Below are positions 16,808-24,466 of a stretch of 64,000 bases of DNA, one piece after another. The stretch's first letter is position 1. Every line of letters starts with the position of its first letter. Source of the stretch: Amycolatopsis sp. EV170708-02-1. Lineage in GTDB: Bacteria > Actinomycetota > Actinomycetes > Mycobacteriales > Pseudonocardiaceae. Made by a program: the position numbers and the translations under genes. Where the stretch lies: assembly GCF_022479115.1 (NCBI RefSeq), contig NZ_CP092497.1, forward strand, positions 2,728,001 to 2,792,000, given 5' to 3'. A model generated the notes under the pieces. The model worked only from the letters and a program-made list of their open reading frames with translations. It was not told where the DNA came from and did no database searches.

Positions 16808-17686
16808 TCACCTCTCGATGACGTCGGCGCGGTCGGCCGTCCGGACCAGACCGCGCGTCAGCCGGGGCCAGATCGCGCGCGGTAGGTCGTGCCCCATCCC
16901 CGGCACTATGTCCACTTCGGACTCCCGCAATGCGCGGGCCGTCGCCCGGCCGCCGGAAACATGCACGAGCGGATCCTTCGAACCGTGCACGACGAGCGCG
17001 GGCACGCCGAGTTTCCGCAGCGCGCGGAAGCGATCCCGGCTCGAAACGATCGCCGCCAGCTGTCGCGCCGTCCCGCCCGGGTTGACGCCGCGCTCGAAGG
17101 ACCGCTCCGCGCGCTCACGCATCCGGGCCTCGTCGAAGGGGTAACCGGGCGAGCCGATCACGCGGAACGTGCGCACCAGCTGCTCGACGTACTCCTCGCG
17201 GCCACGCGGGGGCGCCGAAAGCAGCATCGCCATCGCCTTGGCGCTCGGCCGCCCGACGAACCGGTTGCCGGTGGTCGACATGATCGACGTCAGCGACCGC
17301 ACCCGCGACGGGTACTCGATGGCCAGCGTCTGCGCGACCATCCCGCCCATCGACGCGCCCACGACGTGCGCGCTCGCGACGCCGAGTTCGGTGAGCAGCC
17401 CGGCGGCGTCGCCCGCCATGTCCGCCAAGGAGTACGGCGCCGTGCGCAGCGTGTACGCGAGCGGCAGGTTGACCCGGCCGGTCATCCGGCTGGACCGGCC
17501 GGCGTCGCGGTTGTCGTAGCGGATGACGAAGAAACCCTCGGCCGCGAGGTTCTCGCAGAGCTCGTCGTCCCACCAGATCATCTGGGAGGCCAGTCCCATG
17601 ATCAGCAGCAACGGCCTGCCGTCCGGCGAGCCGAACGTCTCGTGGCACAGCTGGATACCGTTCACCTCGGCGATCTTCTCGGGCAT
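16808..17686 (-). CDS. Alpha/beta hydrolase
   Basis: 292 residues from ATG 17686. Residues 20-40 carry GRPLLLIMGLASQMIWWDDEL (oxyanion segment), and the nucleophile elbow is GASMGG near residue 111. The acid is likely in VHGSKDPLVHVSGG and the histidine in VPGMGHDLPRAIW, so the triad is complete. Close relatives include lipases and aclacinomycin methylesterase-like enzymes, but the substrate cannot be read from sequence. It starts 14 bp after the stop of the co-directional ABC transporter, so it is probably the second gene of that operon. A repeat follows its stop. Confidence 0.82.
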   Translation of the reverse strand: MPEKIAEVNGIQLCHETFGSPDGRPLLLIMGLASQMIWWDDELCENLAAEGFFVIRYDNRDAGRSSRMTGRVNLPLAYTLRTAPYSLADMAGDAAGLLTELGVASAHVVGASMGGMVAQTLAIEYPSRVRSLTSIMSTTGNRFVGRPSAKAMAMLLSAPPRGREEYVEQLVRTFRVIGSPGYPFDEARMRERAERSFERGVNPGGTARQLAAIVSSRDRFRALRKLGVPALVVHGSKDPLVHVSGGRATARALRESEVDIVPGMGHDLPRAIWPRLTRGLVRTADRADVIER

Positions 17687-17699
17687 TCCGACAGTCTGA

Positions 17700-19631
17700 C
17701 TAACCGCCGCGATACGCGCGAGCCTGGATCTCGTAAAGCTCGTGGTAGAGCCCTCCTTCCTCGATGAGTTCGGCGTGCGTGCCCTGCTCGATCAGGCGCC
17801 CCTTCTCCAGTACCAGGATCCGGTCCGCGGAGCGGATGTTGGCCAGCCGATGGGTCACCAGGATCGTCGTGCGCCTGCCCGCTCCCGAAACGCTCGCGTG
17901 CCTCAGCCCGGCGAAGACCCGGGCCTCGGCCTTCGCGTCGAGCGCGGCCGTCGGCTCGTCGGCGACCAGGACGGCGGCGTCACGGTAGATCCCGCGGGCG
18001 ATCCCCATCCGCTGCCATTGCCCGCCCGAGAGGTCCTGCCCGTCGTCGAACTTCTTGGACAGCACCGTCTTCCCCTTGGCGGGCAAGGACTCGATCACCT
18101 CGTCGGCGCCGGAGGAGGTGATCGCGTCCTGCCAGGCGATGCGATCCGGGTCTTCCCGGCCGAGCCTGCCGACGGTCACGTTGTGCTCCGCGGTCATCGG
18201 CCATTCGGCGGGATCCTGGGCGATCACCGCGATATTCGCGTGCACCGACTCGTGATCGGCGCCCGCGAGGTCGACTTCGTCCCAGTACACCTTTCCCTCC
18301 GAGGGCGGATAGAGCCCGGTGAGCAGTTTGCCCAGTGTGGTCTTGCCCGAACCGTTCTCCCCGACGAGGGCGATCACCTCGCCGCGCCGGATGGTCAGGG
18401 AAACCTCGCGCAGGGCCGGGGTTTCCTGGCCGGGATAGGTGAACCCGACGTTCTCCAGCCGGATCTCCGCCGGATCGGGCGGGGCGGCGACCCCGCCCTT
18501 CACCGGGCCGCGTTTCTCCGACTCCACGAGCAGGCGCTGGAAGAAGGCGATGTAGAACGACTCCTCGTACAGGGAGTTCACCGCGTGCATCGTGATGGAC
18601 AGCGAATTCGACGCCGTCCGCATGGCGAGCGCGGCCGTTCCGGCGAGGGCGAGTTCCATCTGGCCGCTGTAGAGCAGAAAACCGAGCACCAGATACGCGA
18701 TCGCGGTGCCGGCCCCGGCCGCCGCGCGCCCGGCCAGCCGGACCATGTTGCTGCGATGCGCGAGCCGGACCTCTTCGCGCATCAGGCTTTCGGTGATCCG
18801 GCGGTACTCCCGGAGCAACGGCTCCTGGAGGGTGAGGGCATGCCGTTCGAGGGCGAACTGGCGCCACGTGGCCACCTCTTCGACGATCCCTTTCCGGATG
18901 TTGCGGCCGACGGTGTCGAGATAATGCCGGTAGTTCAGCTTCGCGACCTTCGCCGCCGCCCAGCCGTCGGCCACCGCGGCGAGCAGCAGCACCGGCGCCA
19001 GCCACGGGTTGAGCAGGCCCGCCGTCACCAGCGCGGCGACCAGCGAGATCAGCGCCGACGTCAAATCCGCGAGCCAGCGCAGGCTCATCTCGATCGACCG
19101 GACCCCGTACCGCGCGCCCTGCCTGGCCAGCTCCCGGAAATCGGCGTCCTCGAAGGCCAGCAGCCGCACCCGGACCATCGCGGCGGTGACCTCGTCGCCC
19201 GCCGAAGTCACGACCCGCGGCCGGAGCGCGCCCTCGACCGCGGCCACCGCCGTGTCGAGCAGCGCGCGCAAGGCATACGTGCCGACGACGACCACCAGCG
19301 CGGGCAGCGACTGCAGCACCCTTTCCGGCGTCGGCCCGCTCTCCAGCAGCGCGATGAACACGTTCGCCGTCGCCAGCAGGCCGAACGCCGTGACACAACC
19401 GGAAAGCAGGTGGACGACGCCGGCGAGCAGGGTCAGCCGCGGCGACGTCCGCCAGGCCAGCCGCAGCACGATGGCCACGGCGGACGGAAGCGTGCGGATG
19501 GCCTTGACCATCCCCGCTTCGGCCACGGTCTCGTCGACCGCGGCCCATTCGGGCATCTTGAGGTTCTCGACCCCGATCAGGGGCACGGTCGGTTCGGGCA
19601 CTCCTCCTTCTCTACGCGCACCCACCGACAT
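17700..19631 (-). CDS. ABC transporter, fused permease and ATPase
   Basis: 643 residues. The N-terminal half (about 40-330) is a type IV exporter membrane domain with several hydrophobic segments. The C-terminal half is the ATPase: Walker A GENGSGKTTLGK near 420, Q-loop VIAQDP, signature LSGGQWQRMGIARG and Walker B VLVADEPTAALD. Half-transporters of this kind work as dimers to export lipids, peptides or drugs. The start at 19631 (MSVGARREGGVPEP) is plausible, but an internal ATG at residue 26 or 41 is also possible. An alpha/beta hydrolase gene follows in the same operon. Confidence 0.85.
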   Translation of the reverse strand: MSVGARREGGVPEPTVPLIGVENLKMPEWAAVDETVAEAGMVKAIRTLPSAVAIVLRLAWRTSPRLTLLAGVVHLLSGCVTAFGLLATANVFIALLESGPTPERVLQSLPALVVVVGTYALRALLDTAVAAVEGALRPRVVTSAGDEVTAAMVRVRLLAFEDADFRELARQGARYGVRSIEMSLRWLADLTSALISLVAALVTAGLLNPWLAPVLLLAAVADGWAAAKVAKLNYRHYLDTVGRNIRKGIVEEVATWRQFALERHALTLQEPLLREYRRITESLMREEVRLAHRSNMVRLAGRAAAGAGTAIAYLVLGFLLYSGQMELALAGTAALAMRTASNSLSITMHAVNSLYEESFYIAFFQRLLVESEKRGPVKGGVAAPPDPAEIRLENVGFTYPGQETPALREVSLTIRRGEVIALVGENGSGKTTLGKLLTGLYPPSEGKVYWDEVDLAGADHESVHANIAVIAQDPAEWPMTAEHNVTVGRLGREDPDRIAWQDAITSSGADEVIESLPAKGKTVLSKKFDDGQDLSGGQWQRMGIARGIYRDAAVLVADEPTAALDAKAEARVFAGLRHASVSGAGRRTTILVTHRLANIRSADRILVLEKGRLIEQGTHAELIEEGGLYHELYEIQARAYRGG

Positions 19632-19757
19632 TTTTGAGAGCCGAAGGGGCGAGTTTTCTCGGCTGAGCCGAGGGAAGGGGGGCCTTCACTCGCGGCGTCA
19701 CGGTCGTCTGACGCACCGAAATCCCCACGGTCCGTCAGCATCGCTACACGGAGTACA

Positions 19758-19804
19758 GGGTGTGTGGAGATAGGGACACTCAACGTCCCTATCTCCACAC
19801 ACCC
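19758..19804. repeat. Long perfect stem-loop upstream of ABC transporter
   Basis: A perfect 20-bp inverted repeat (arms 19758-19777 and 19785-19804) with loop ACTCAAC, sitting between two divergent genes rather than at gene ends. The arm reads GGGTGTGTGGAGATAGGGAC. The core GGGACACTCAACGTCCC recalls the element at 1803-1839. An additional GAAGGGGGGCCTTC palindrome lies at 19673-19688. It may be a protein-binding or structured-DNA site; no T-tract is present. Confidence 0.6.
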
Positions 19805-19915
19805 CGCCCGCAACCCACCGCTCACGCCGGCCCGGTAGCAAAGGTCCCTTCATCTCTCGCCCGCCATGGGCTACGCTCTCGCTAGAGCGATCTATCAAGT
19901 CGTAAGGGGGCGAAC

Positions 19916-20347
19916 ATGGAAGTTCTTCGAAACCGGGGCCTTACCGCGCTGCGGCTGATCCTGACCTTCACGCTGCTGACCACCACGTTGCACTACGCGC
20001 ACAACGTGATCAGGGCGGCGGACTACCCGCAGGTCGAGGGGATTTCGGTGGGCATGGCCGCCACCTTGGTCGTCGTCGCGTACGTCCTCTTCACCACGTT
20101 CGGCGTGCTCGGCTACCGCGACTACCTGCGCGGACGCTACTGGCGGGCGCTCGCGTTCCTGATGGTCTTCTCGCTGTCCGGCCTCGCGAGCCTCGGCCAC
20201 TTCCTGATCGCCGTGCCGCGGATCCCGGCCTTCTGGTTCGCCACGATCTACACCGACGTTGCCGCCGCGCTGCTGCTGTGGGCCTTCGTGACCTGGGCGG
20301 CGGCGAAGCTCAACCGCGTTCCCGCGGCGGCCGGTTCCCATACGTGA
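19916..20347 (+). CDS. Small four-helix membrane protein
   Basis: 143 residues from ATG 19916, which follows TAAGGGGGCGAAC. Four hydrophobic segments are visible at about residues 9-27, 45-65, 78-98 and 104-125 (LILTFTLLTTTLHYAHNVI, GMAATLVVVAYVLFTTFGVLG, ALAFLMVFSLSGLASLGHFLI, ATIYTDVAAALLLWAFVTWA). Histidines lie in the first and third helices. I cannot assign a function. The 3' end overlaps the convergent cupin gene by 38 bp. Confidence 0.75.
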   Translation: MEVLRNRGLTALRLILTFTLLTTTLHYAHNVIRAADYPQVEGISVGMAATLVVVAYVLFTTFGVLGYRDYLRGRYWRALAFLMVFSLSGLASLGHFLIAVPRIPAFWFATIYTDVAAALLLWAFVTWAAAKLNRVPAAAGSHT

Positions 20348-20786
20348 TGTGGTGGGGCGCGGCGACCCGATTGATCTTCACCGGGTCGATCGCGCCATCG
20401 GTGAACACGGCCGGCCCCGCCTCGAACAGGTCTTCCAGGTAGTGCTCCCAACCGCCGGGGGACGAGATCTGCAGAACCCGGGGCGGCTCGGAGACCCGGC
20501 GCAAGGCATGCGGGACGCCGCGCGGCAGCAGGACGAAAGTGCCCTTCGTCGCGATGTGGGTCTCGTCGTCGAAATCGATCCCGAGCTCGCCTTCGAGGAC
20601 GTAGATGCACTCGTCGGCCTCGTGGTGCACGTGCCGCGGGATGTCCATGGCGACAGTGACCTCGAGCAGCGAGAACCTCGTCTCGGTGTCCTCGGTCATC
20701 GCCTTCACGCTGAACGCGGGCGGCAGAGGCACGCGGCCGGGCCGGGTCTCGCCGGGTTCGAGCAGGAGAAAACGGTCCTTCGACAT
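20310..20786 (-). CDS. Cupin-domain protein
   Basis: 158 residues from ATG 20786. It is a single small beta-barrel cupin with the metal-binding motif PRHVHHEADECIYVLEGELG around residues 50-69 and the second motif VLLPRGVPHALRRVSEPP near 85-102. Quercetinase-like and other dioxygenase cupins share this form, but the substrate is unknown. It is transcribed divergently from the TetR gene at 20847, which may regulate it, as divergent TetR/target pairs are common. Confidence 0.82.
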   Translation of the reverse strand: MSKDRFLLLEPGETRPGRVPLPPAFSVKAMTEDTETRFSLLEVTVAMDIPRHVHHEADECIYVLEGELGIDFDDETHIATKGTFVLLPRGVPHALRRVSEPPRVLQISSPGGWEHYLEDLFEAGPAVFTDGAIDPVKINRVAAPHHITYGNRPPRERG

Positions 20787-20846
20787 GGTATTCTGCCTCT
20801 CAATCGGAAACGGACTCCGTTTCCACTTAATCGCGAGGGAGGCGGG

Positions 20847-21389
20847 TTGTCAACCAAGCCGCGAGCGGACGCGGAGCGCAACCGGGCGCGGGTGATCGAC
20901 GCGGCGCGCGCGTTGTTCGCCGAACGCGGGGACGACGTGCAGATGCCGGAGATCGCCCGCGCGGCCGGGGTCGGCGTGGGGACCGTGTACCGGCACTTCC
21001 CGGATCGGCAGGCGCTGGTCGAGGCGGCGGCGGAGCACCGGTTCGCGGAGATCGAGCAGTACGCCAGGGCGCACTGTTTCGGCGAGGATTCCGGCCTGGA
21101 GCGTTATTTCCGGTACGTCGGCGAGGTGCTGGCGAGCGATCGCGGGCTCACCGCCGCCATCGACTCGGCCCGCGGGCGGCCCGGCAGTGAGCCGCGCGGT
21201 TCGGCGCGTGAGCGCCTCGAAGCGGTGGTCGCCGAGATCATCGCCCACGATCAGGCCGCCGGTCGTCTCCGGTCGGACTGCACGGTCGCCGACGTCTATC
21301 TCCTGGTCGGCGCGCTGTCGTCGGTGATTCGCAAGGGTGCCGACTGGGTTCGTTTCCTCGATCTGCTCCGTGACCAACTTTCTACATAA
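20847..21389 (+). CDS. TetR-family regulator, candidate regulator of box genes
   Basis: 180 residues from TTG 20847, chosen because GAGGGAGG lies five bases upstream; readings further up overlap the divergent cupin gene. The helix-turn-helix is typical of TetR (VIDAARALFAERGDDVQMPEIARAAGVGVGTVYRHFPDRQALVE). The C-terminal ligand domain contains AGRLRSDCTVADVYLLVGAL, as in SbtR-like regulators. Its TAA stop lies inside a 15-6-15 inverted repeat that overlaps the promoter of boxC, so it may repress boxC-boxB-bcl. Divergent cupin is another candidate target. Confidence 0.84.
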   Translation: MSTKPRADAERNRARVIDAARALFAERGDDVQMPEIARAAGVGVGTVYRHFPDRQALVEAAAEHRFAEIEQYARAHCFGEDSGLERYFRYVGEVLASDRGLTAAIDSARGRPGSEPRGSARERLEAVVAEIIAHDQAAGRLRSDCTVADVYLLVGALSSVIRKGADWVRFLDLLRDQLST

Positions 21390-21420
21390 CATTGACGCTG
21401 ATCAGTGCTATGTAGACAAT
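21381..21420 (+). promoter_or_regulatory. boxC promoter overlapped by a 15-6-15 inverted repeat operator
   Basis: TCTACATAACATTGA (21381-21395) and TCAGTGCTATGTAGA (21402-21416) form an inverted repeat with two mismatches. Inside it lie TTGACG (21392-21397) and, 17 bp on, GACAAT (21415-21420), a good -35/-10 pair. The predicted transcript starts at or just before GTG 21428, making boxC mRNA nearly leaderless. A repressor on this dyad would cover the whole promoter. Confidence 0.6.
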
Positions 21421-21427
21421 CGGAAGG

Positions 21428-23020
21428 GTGACGCGGACCACATCGGTGACGTTCGAACGTCATCCCAGCGGCTACCGGCACTGGAAACTGACCACCGACG
21501 GCGACGTCGCGTGGCTCGAACTCGACGTCGACGCGGACGCCGGCCTCGTGCCGGGTTACGAGCTCAAGCTCAATTCGTACGACCTCGGCGTGGACATCGA
21601 GTTGTACGACGCCACGCAGCGGCTGCGGTTCGAACATCCCGAGGTCCGCGTGGTCATCGTGACCAGTGCGAAGGACAACGTCTTCTGCGCCGGCGCGAAC
21701 ATCCGCATGCTCGCGTCGTCGTCGCACGAGTGGAAGGTGAACTTCTGCAAATTCACCAATGAGACCCGCAACGCCATGGAGGACGCCACCGCGCACTCCG
21801 GGCAGATCTACGTCGCGGCGGTCAACGGCACCTGCGCCGGCGGCGGCTACGAGATCGCGCTCGCCTGCGAAAAGATCCTGCTGGTCGACGACAACTCCTC
21901 GACCGTCGCGCTGCCGGAGGTGCCGCTCCTCGGCGTCCTCCCCGGCACCGGCGGGCTCACCCGGGTGGTCGACAAACGCGGCGTGCGGCGGGACCTCGCC
22001 GACGTCTTCGCCACTCGCCCCGACGGGGTGAAGGGACGGACCGCCGTCGACTGGCGCCTCGTCGACGAACTCGTGCCAAGGCAAGGGTTCCGCGAGGCCG
22101 TGCTGGCCAGGGCGAAGGAATTTGCGCGGACGAGCGAACGGCTCGACGGCGAGGGTGTCGAGCTGAAGCCGCTCAAGCATCGTTATGTCGACATCGCCCG
22201 CAGCGGGAGCGAAGCGACGATCACCGTCAAAGGCCCCGAGGACGACGACGGCTGGCTGCTGGATGTCACGCGCGAACTGGACGACGCGATCCTCCGCCTG
22301 CGCACCAACGAACCCGAACTCGGCACGTGGGTGCTCCGCACGGAAGGCGATCCGGCGAAGGTCCTCGAACACGAACGCGCCGTGTTCGACGCGAAAGACT
22401 GTCTGAGCAACGAAATCGTCCACTACTTCAAGCGGACGTTGAAGCGGCTGGACGTCACCAGCCGCAGCCTGATCGCCCTCATCGAGCCGGGAAGCTGCTA
22501 CGCCGGGCTTCTGCTGGAGCTCGCGCTCGCCGCCGACCGGCAGTACATCTTGGACGGTCCCCCGATCGACGACGAAGACAGTGAAGAACGAGCGGCGATC
22601 ACGTTGTCCGAAGCCAACTTCGGCCGGTTCCCGATGGGCAACGGCCTGACCCGTCTCGAATCCCGCTTCTTCGGGGATCCGGACCACGTCCCGAGGCTCG
22701 CGGAGGTGTGCGGCAAAGCGCTGAGCCCGGCGGAGGTGAACGGACTCGGCCTGGTCACCGACGCCCCGGACGACCTCGACTGGGAGGACGAGATCCGGAT
22801 CGCGCTGGAGGGGCGGGCTTCGCTCAGTCCGGACGCCTTGACCGGAATGGAGGCGAATCACCGGTTCGTCGGCCCCGAGACGCTGGAAAGCAAGATCTTC
22901 GGCAGGCTCGCCGCCTGGCAGAACTGGATCTTCACTCGTCCGAACGCATCCGGTCCCGAGGGTGCGCTGCGTCGCTACGGTACCGGTCAGAAGGCCGTCT
23001 TCGACAGGAAGCGGGTTTGA
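21428..23020 (+). CDS. boxC: Benzoyl-CoA-dihydrodiol lyase (2,3-epoxybenzoyl-CoA dihydrolase)
   Basis: 530 residues from GTG 21428. It has two crotonase-like parts: CAGANIRMLASSSHEWKV and NGTCAGGGYEIALACEKILL in the first (about 85-155), and SNEIVHYFKRTLKRLDVTSR with IEPGSCYAGLLLELALAADR in the second. This duplicated, long crotonase is characteristic of BoxC, which opens 2,3-epoxybenzoyl-CoA hydrolytically with loss of formate to give 3,4-dehydroadipyl-CoA semialdehyde. It is followed eight bases later by boxB and then by benzoate-CoA ligase, which supports the assignment. Confidence 0.92.
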   Translation: MTRTTSVTFERHPSGYRHWKLTTDGDVAWLELDVDADAGLVPGYELKLNSYDLGVDIELYDATQRLRFEHPEVRVVIVTSAKDNVFCAGANIRMLASSSHEWKVNFCKFTNETRNAMEDATAHSGQIYVAAVNGTCAGGGYEIALACEKILLVDDNSSTVALPEVPLLGVLPGTGGLTRVVDKRGVRRDLADVFATRPDGVKGRTAVDWRLVDELVPRQGFREAVLARAKEFARTSERLDGEGVELKPLKHRYVDIARSGSEATITVKGPEDDDGWLLDVTRELDDAILRLRTNEPELGTWVLRTEGDPAKVLEHERAVFDAKDCLSNEIVHYFKRTLKRLDVTSRSLIALIEPGSCYAGLLLELALAADRQYILDGPPIDDEDSEERAAITLSEANFGRFPMGNGLTRLESRFFGDPDHVPRLAEVCGKALSPAEVNGLGLVTDAPDDLDWEDEIRIALEGRASLSPDALTGMEANHRFVGPETLESKIFGRLAAWQNWIFTRPNASGPEGALRRYGTGQKAVFDRKRV

Positions 23021-23027
23021 ACAGCCC

Positions 23028-24449
23028 ATGCCCACCAAGATCGATTACGACGCCCGGATCCCCAACAACGTCGACCTCTCCGGTGATCGCCGCCTGCAGC
23101 GGGCGCTGGAGGGCTGGCAGCCGAAGTTCCTGGACTGGTGGGGCGAAATGGGCCCAACCCTGCGGACGCACGGGGTCTACCTGCGCACCGCGGTGAGTGT
23201 CGGACGGGACGGCTGGGCGCATTTCGACCACGTCAACGTGCCCGACTACCGGTGGGGGATCTTCCTCGCGGAGCCCGACCCCGACCGCGTCATCGGTTTC
23301 GGCGAGCACAAGGGCGAGCCCGCCTGGCAGCAGGTTCCCGGCGAATACCGCGCCGACCTGCAGCGGCTCATCGTGATCCAGGGCGACACCGAACCCGCTT
23401 CGGTCGAACAACAGAAACTGCTGGGCCTCACCGCGCCGAGCCTCTACGACCTGCGGAACCTGTTCCAGGTCAACGTCGAAGAAGGGCGCCATCTGTGGGC
23501 GATGGTGTACCTGTTGCACGCCTACTTCGGGCGTGAAGGCCGCGACGAGGCGGAAGGATTGCTGCTCCGTAATTCCGGAAGTCCGGACGCCCCGCGGATC
23601 CTCGGCGCCTTCAACGAGGAGACCGCGGATTGGCTCGCGTTCTACATGTTCACCTATTTCACCGATCGTGATGGCAAATATCAGCTCGGCACCCTCAAGG
23701 AAAGCGGCTTCGACCCGCTTTCCCGCACTTGTGAATTCATGCTCAAGGAAGAGGCGCACCACATGTTCGTCGGCACCACGGGGGTCGACCGGGTGGTCAC
23801 CCGCAGTGCCGAACTGATCCGCGAGCACGACACCTTCGACATCGGCGGGCACGGCGGCATCCCGCTGGACGTCATCCAGCGTTACCTCAACTTCCACTAC
23901 ACCGTCTCGCTCGACCTGTTCGGCGGGGAGACGTCCACCAACGCGGCGAACTACTACACCGCCGGGCTGAAAGGCCGCTGGCAGGAGCCTCGCCGCAAGG
24001 ACGACCACAAGCTCACCGACGCCGCCGGATCGCTGTCCCGGCCGAAAGCCGACGGCACTTGGGAGACCGAGGAACACGCGGCCATCCTGCTGCTGAACCT
24101 CGACCTGCGGGAGGAGTACCGCGCCGACTGCCAGACCGGGGTCAACCGCTGGAACAAGATCCTGGACGAGGCGGGCGTCGACTTCCGATTCGTCCTCCCG
24201 CACCCTGGATTCAATCGCGAAGTCGGCATAAACTCCGGCCACCATGTGACGCCCGACGGCACCGTTGTCGACGAGCGGACCTGGCTGGCCGGCAAACGCA
24301 AGTGGCTGCCCACTCCCGAAGACCTGACCTTCGTCCGATCGCTGATGCACCCGGTGTACGAGCGAGGAAAGATCGCGAGCTGGGTGGCGCCGCCACGCCA
24401 GGGCATCAATGGGAAACCGTTCGACTACGAATACGTTTACCTGAGCTGA
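23028..24449 (+). CDS. boxB: Benzoyl-CoA 2,3-epoxidase subunit B (diiron oxygenase)
   Basis: 473 residues from ATG 23028. Ferritin-like diiron ligands are visible in NVEEGRHLWAM (about residue 150) and LKEEAHHMFVG (about 240). The protein aligns along its length with BoxB (PNNVDLSGDRRLQRALEGWQP at the start, WVAPPRQGINGKPFDYEYV at the end). BoxB epoxidises benzoyl-CoA with O2, using electrons from the FAD/Fe-S reductase BoxA. No boxA is in this window, so the reductase must be elsewhere or replaced by another system. The gene lies between boxC and the CoA ligase. Confidence 0.93.
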   Translation: MPTKIDYDARIPNNVDLSGDRRLQRALEGWQPKFLDWWGEMGPTLRTHGVYLRTAVSVGRDGWAHFDHVNVPDYRWGIFLAEPDPDRVIGFGEHKGEPAWQQVPGEYRADLQRLIVIQGDTEPASVEQQKLLGLTAPSLYDLRNLFQVNVEEGRHLWAMVYLLHAYFGREGRDEAEGLLLRNSGSPDAPRILGAFNEETADWLAFYMFTYFTDRDGKYQLGTLKESGFDPLSRTCEFMLKEEAHHMFVGTTGVDRVVTRSAELIREHDTFDIGGHGGIPLDVIQRYLNFHYTVSLDLFGGETSTNAANYYTAGLKGRWQEPRRKDDHKLTDAAGSLSRPKADGTWETEEHAAILLLNLDLREEYRADCQTGVNRWNKILDEAGVDFRFVLPHPGFNREVGINSGHHVTPDGTVVDERTWLAGKRKWLPTPEDLTFVRSLMHPVYERGKIASWVAPPRQGINGKPFDYEYVYLS

Positions 24450-24466
24450 GCGATAGAGGTGCGCCC

